Part shown: in pieces, positions 30,475 through 31,965 of the stretch
How positions within the stretch are numbered: the stretch's first letter is position 1
How the letters are laid out: the number at the start of each line of letters is the position of its first letter
Origin: Paraglomus occultum
Taxonomy: Eukaryota > Glomeromycota > Glomeromycetes > Paraglomerales > Paraglomeraceae
DNA length: 31,965 nt
Direction of reading: 5' to 3'
NCBI GenBank assembly: GCA_910592205.1
Contig: CAJVPJ010000252.1
Span: 1 to 31,965, forward strand
Made by a program: the position numbers and the translations under genes
Notes under the pieces: generated by a model
The model's input: only the letters and a program-made list of their open reading frames with translations
The model's database searches: none
Told to the model about the DNA's origin: nothing

Positions 30475-30892
30475 TTATTATGAATAATAATAGCACTGTA
30501 AATTAAGGATTTTGTTTAACGAATTTTTCCTCCTTCCCCGAAATCTAATCTAGAACTCTTTTATTTACAATACATATTCAGCGCGGTTATTAGCTTCTAT
30601 TGAGTGATACGTTAAACAACCATCATTTACCATACATATGGAAATAGAATAATAGTAAATAAATAGTACTTCCATGCTTGACAATGATTGGCTCTCTTGG
30701 AGTTTGAAAAGTGACATGGAAATCTAATTTTTAGTCGATAAACAATAGATATGCAGACTTTTAACAATTTCCGTATAAGTTTATATTAATTAAGCATAAT
30801 CGTTTTTCAATGAAAACTTTGATGCAATTGTTGACAAAAATTAACACTTATATTGTACACCCTCTCCGAAGAAGAAGAAATCCGAAGATTCC

Positions 30893-31234
30893 ATGAAATC
30901 TGCCACTCCCTTGACGAAGAAGAAAGAAAGCCTAATCCAGGATATTAAGCCCTCGGAACCTGGACATACATCGACAATGAAGATGGATGGCTGTTCAGAA
31001 CCATCGAGCAACAACCCCGTCTGTAATAGGACTGCGGAGTTTTTATTCAGGAAGCACGGACAGCAATGGGAACAAAGATTTAAGGAATTCGCCCCTAAAA
31101 GACCCACCATTACAGAAGAGGAAGTCACCTGGGTATACTCCGGAAGCAAAGCGAAGAAGTTAAAAAGTATGCCCAAAGGTACCAGTTCGATCAAGAATAC
31201 TGAAACCGCCGAAAACAAAGGGCCAAGCAAGTAG
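30893..31234 (+). CDS. Lysine-rich, probably disordered protein (113 aa), unknown
   Basis: ATG at 30893 opens 113 codons to TAG in an island of much higher GC than the AT-rich flanks. The N-terminus is basic and Ser/Pro-rich (MKSATPLTKKKESLIQD), and the middle is helical (AEFLFRKHGQQWEQRFKEF). The C-terminal part is again K/S/T-rich (GSKAKKLKSMPKGTSS). The frame stays open about 17 codons upstream of the ATG with similar composition (SPKKKKSEDS), so this may be the last part of a longer broken gene or an exon. Basic clusters suggest a nuclear protein. No domain is recognised. The 137-codon minus-strand frame opposite is its shadow. Confidence 0.45.
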   Translation: MKSATPLTKKKESLIQDIKPSEPGHTSTMKMDGCSEPSSNNPVCNRTAEFLFRKHGQQWEQRFKEFAPKRPTITEEEVTWVYSGSKAKKLKSMPKGTSSIKNTETAENKGPSK

Positions 31235-31965
31235 GAAATCGGGAGCCCGACCACATAACGACTAGTTTACTATTGCATCATATCACTACTACACTTACTA
31301 CATAAAAAGCAATACATCTCTGGCATCATAAAAAAATACCCCGATTTTCAAACAAATGGTACTCATACTTGATATCATCTTCATTGCTTTATTACTGAAA
31401 TAAAATTAAATTAGCTCATACATCGGCGCGGAATGATAAAAAAGCTTTGGCGCGCATATTAATACGCGTCCTGCATATCATAGTGTTCAATGCCCCTCAC
31501 CTCAGACCATAACAAGAGAATTAAAATTTTGTTTTAATATAAACGGAATTTAGAACTGGGAAGCCGAGGGCAAAGAATAACTCTTGAGTTTACTAGGCAG
31601 GAAAGTGAACCGCAAAGACTCAACTCCATTGCCTTTCCGCACGCGTTAATGATTTGTCAAACTGCGTGTTTTAAGCGCTTGCTTCGACTCAACGGGGAGC
31701 CGACATCGAGGTTCCAACTCCCCCGGTCAATGTAGACTAGCATTGTAAGTGAGCCATGAAGGCAGTTGGTGAGGAGTCAGCAAGGCCGGAAACAAATAAA
31801 AGTTAATAATGGCACGTAGGGCAAGCGCGCGCTGAGATTATAATATTGTGTCATCTAACACTCTAATTCATCTATTTTTAATCGCAAAAATAAAATCAAC
31901 TAAAGAAGCCCCACACTACGTTTATTATTATTTATTTATTTTACCAAAACGACCTTAAATGCGGA
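31235..31965. other. No gene seen
   Basis: Flank downstream of the lysine-rich frame. It contains several AATAAA-like and CATAAA strings usable as polyadenylation signals, but no supportable gene up to the window edge. Confidence 0.35.

Noticed and set aside
30841-31254. 137-codon minus-strand hydrophobic frame
   Set aside because: It is antisense to the lysine-rich frame; Lys codons (AAG/AAA) read backwards give Leu/Phe, which explains the openness and hydrophobicity.

Overview
The window looks like a gene-poor, decayed stretch of a eukaryotic nuclear genome. It is AT-rich, and candidate exons are bounded by GT...AG introns, several with GTAAGT-type donors. It carries Tc1/mariner DNA transposons with TA target sites, and it shows no operons or Shine-Dalgarno signals. 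Two large Sel1-like repeat genes plus Tc1 elements would fit an early-diverging, Mucoromycota-like fungus, but the source organism is an inference and is not proven by any sequence here.

The only two genes I call with high confidence are the plus-strand Sel1-repeat genes at 9122-9709 (195 aa) and 11416-12492 (358 aa). A third, broken Sel1 gene lies downstream (about 13564-14913, possibly to 15720). It has an unrecognised N-terminal region, frameshifted Sel1 repeats, and a C-terminal module that recurs in decayed form at 25451-25750. There the module follows a coiled-coil-like region instead of Sel1 repeats.

Left part (1-8500): a candidate secreted small protein (228-488, minus), a well-phased three-exon minus-strand candidate (1769-2515), and two blocks of decayed plus-strand coding sequence (4856-5526 and 5897-7076), with a MITE and short direct repeats between them. 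Middle (8500-17100): the Sel1 cluster, a 40-bp tandem array just behind the first Sel1 gene, a pogo-like transposon end, a tandem duplication, and a minus-strand broken gene (16131-17056). At 17709-18863 a 732-bp internally deleted Tc1 element is nested in a second long-TIR element. Right part (19400-31965): further decayed coding blocks, a minus-strand spliced candidate (21810-22545), a 55-aa His/Gln-rich frame (23335-23502), a long plus-strand block (23597-26225) with few in-frame stops, two minisatellites, and a lysine-rich frame (30893-31234). Most of 26.8-30.3 kb is AT-rich sequence with no gene I can support.

Caution: at this base composition a stop codon is expected about every 15 codons, so isolated frames of 60-100 codons occur by chance. 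Small single-frame calls therefore carry low confidence. The stronger calls rest on family motifs, in-phase splice junctions, nucleotide duplication, or long frames with far too few stops.
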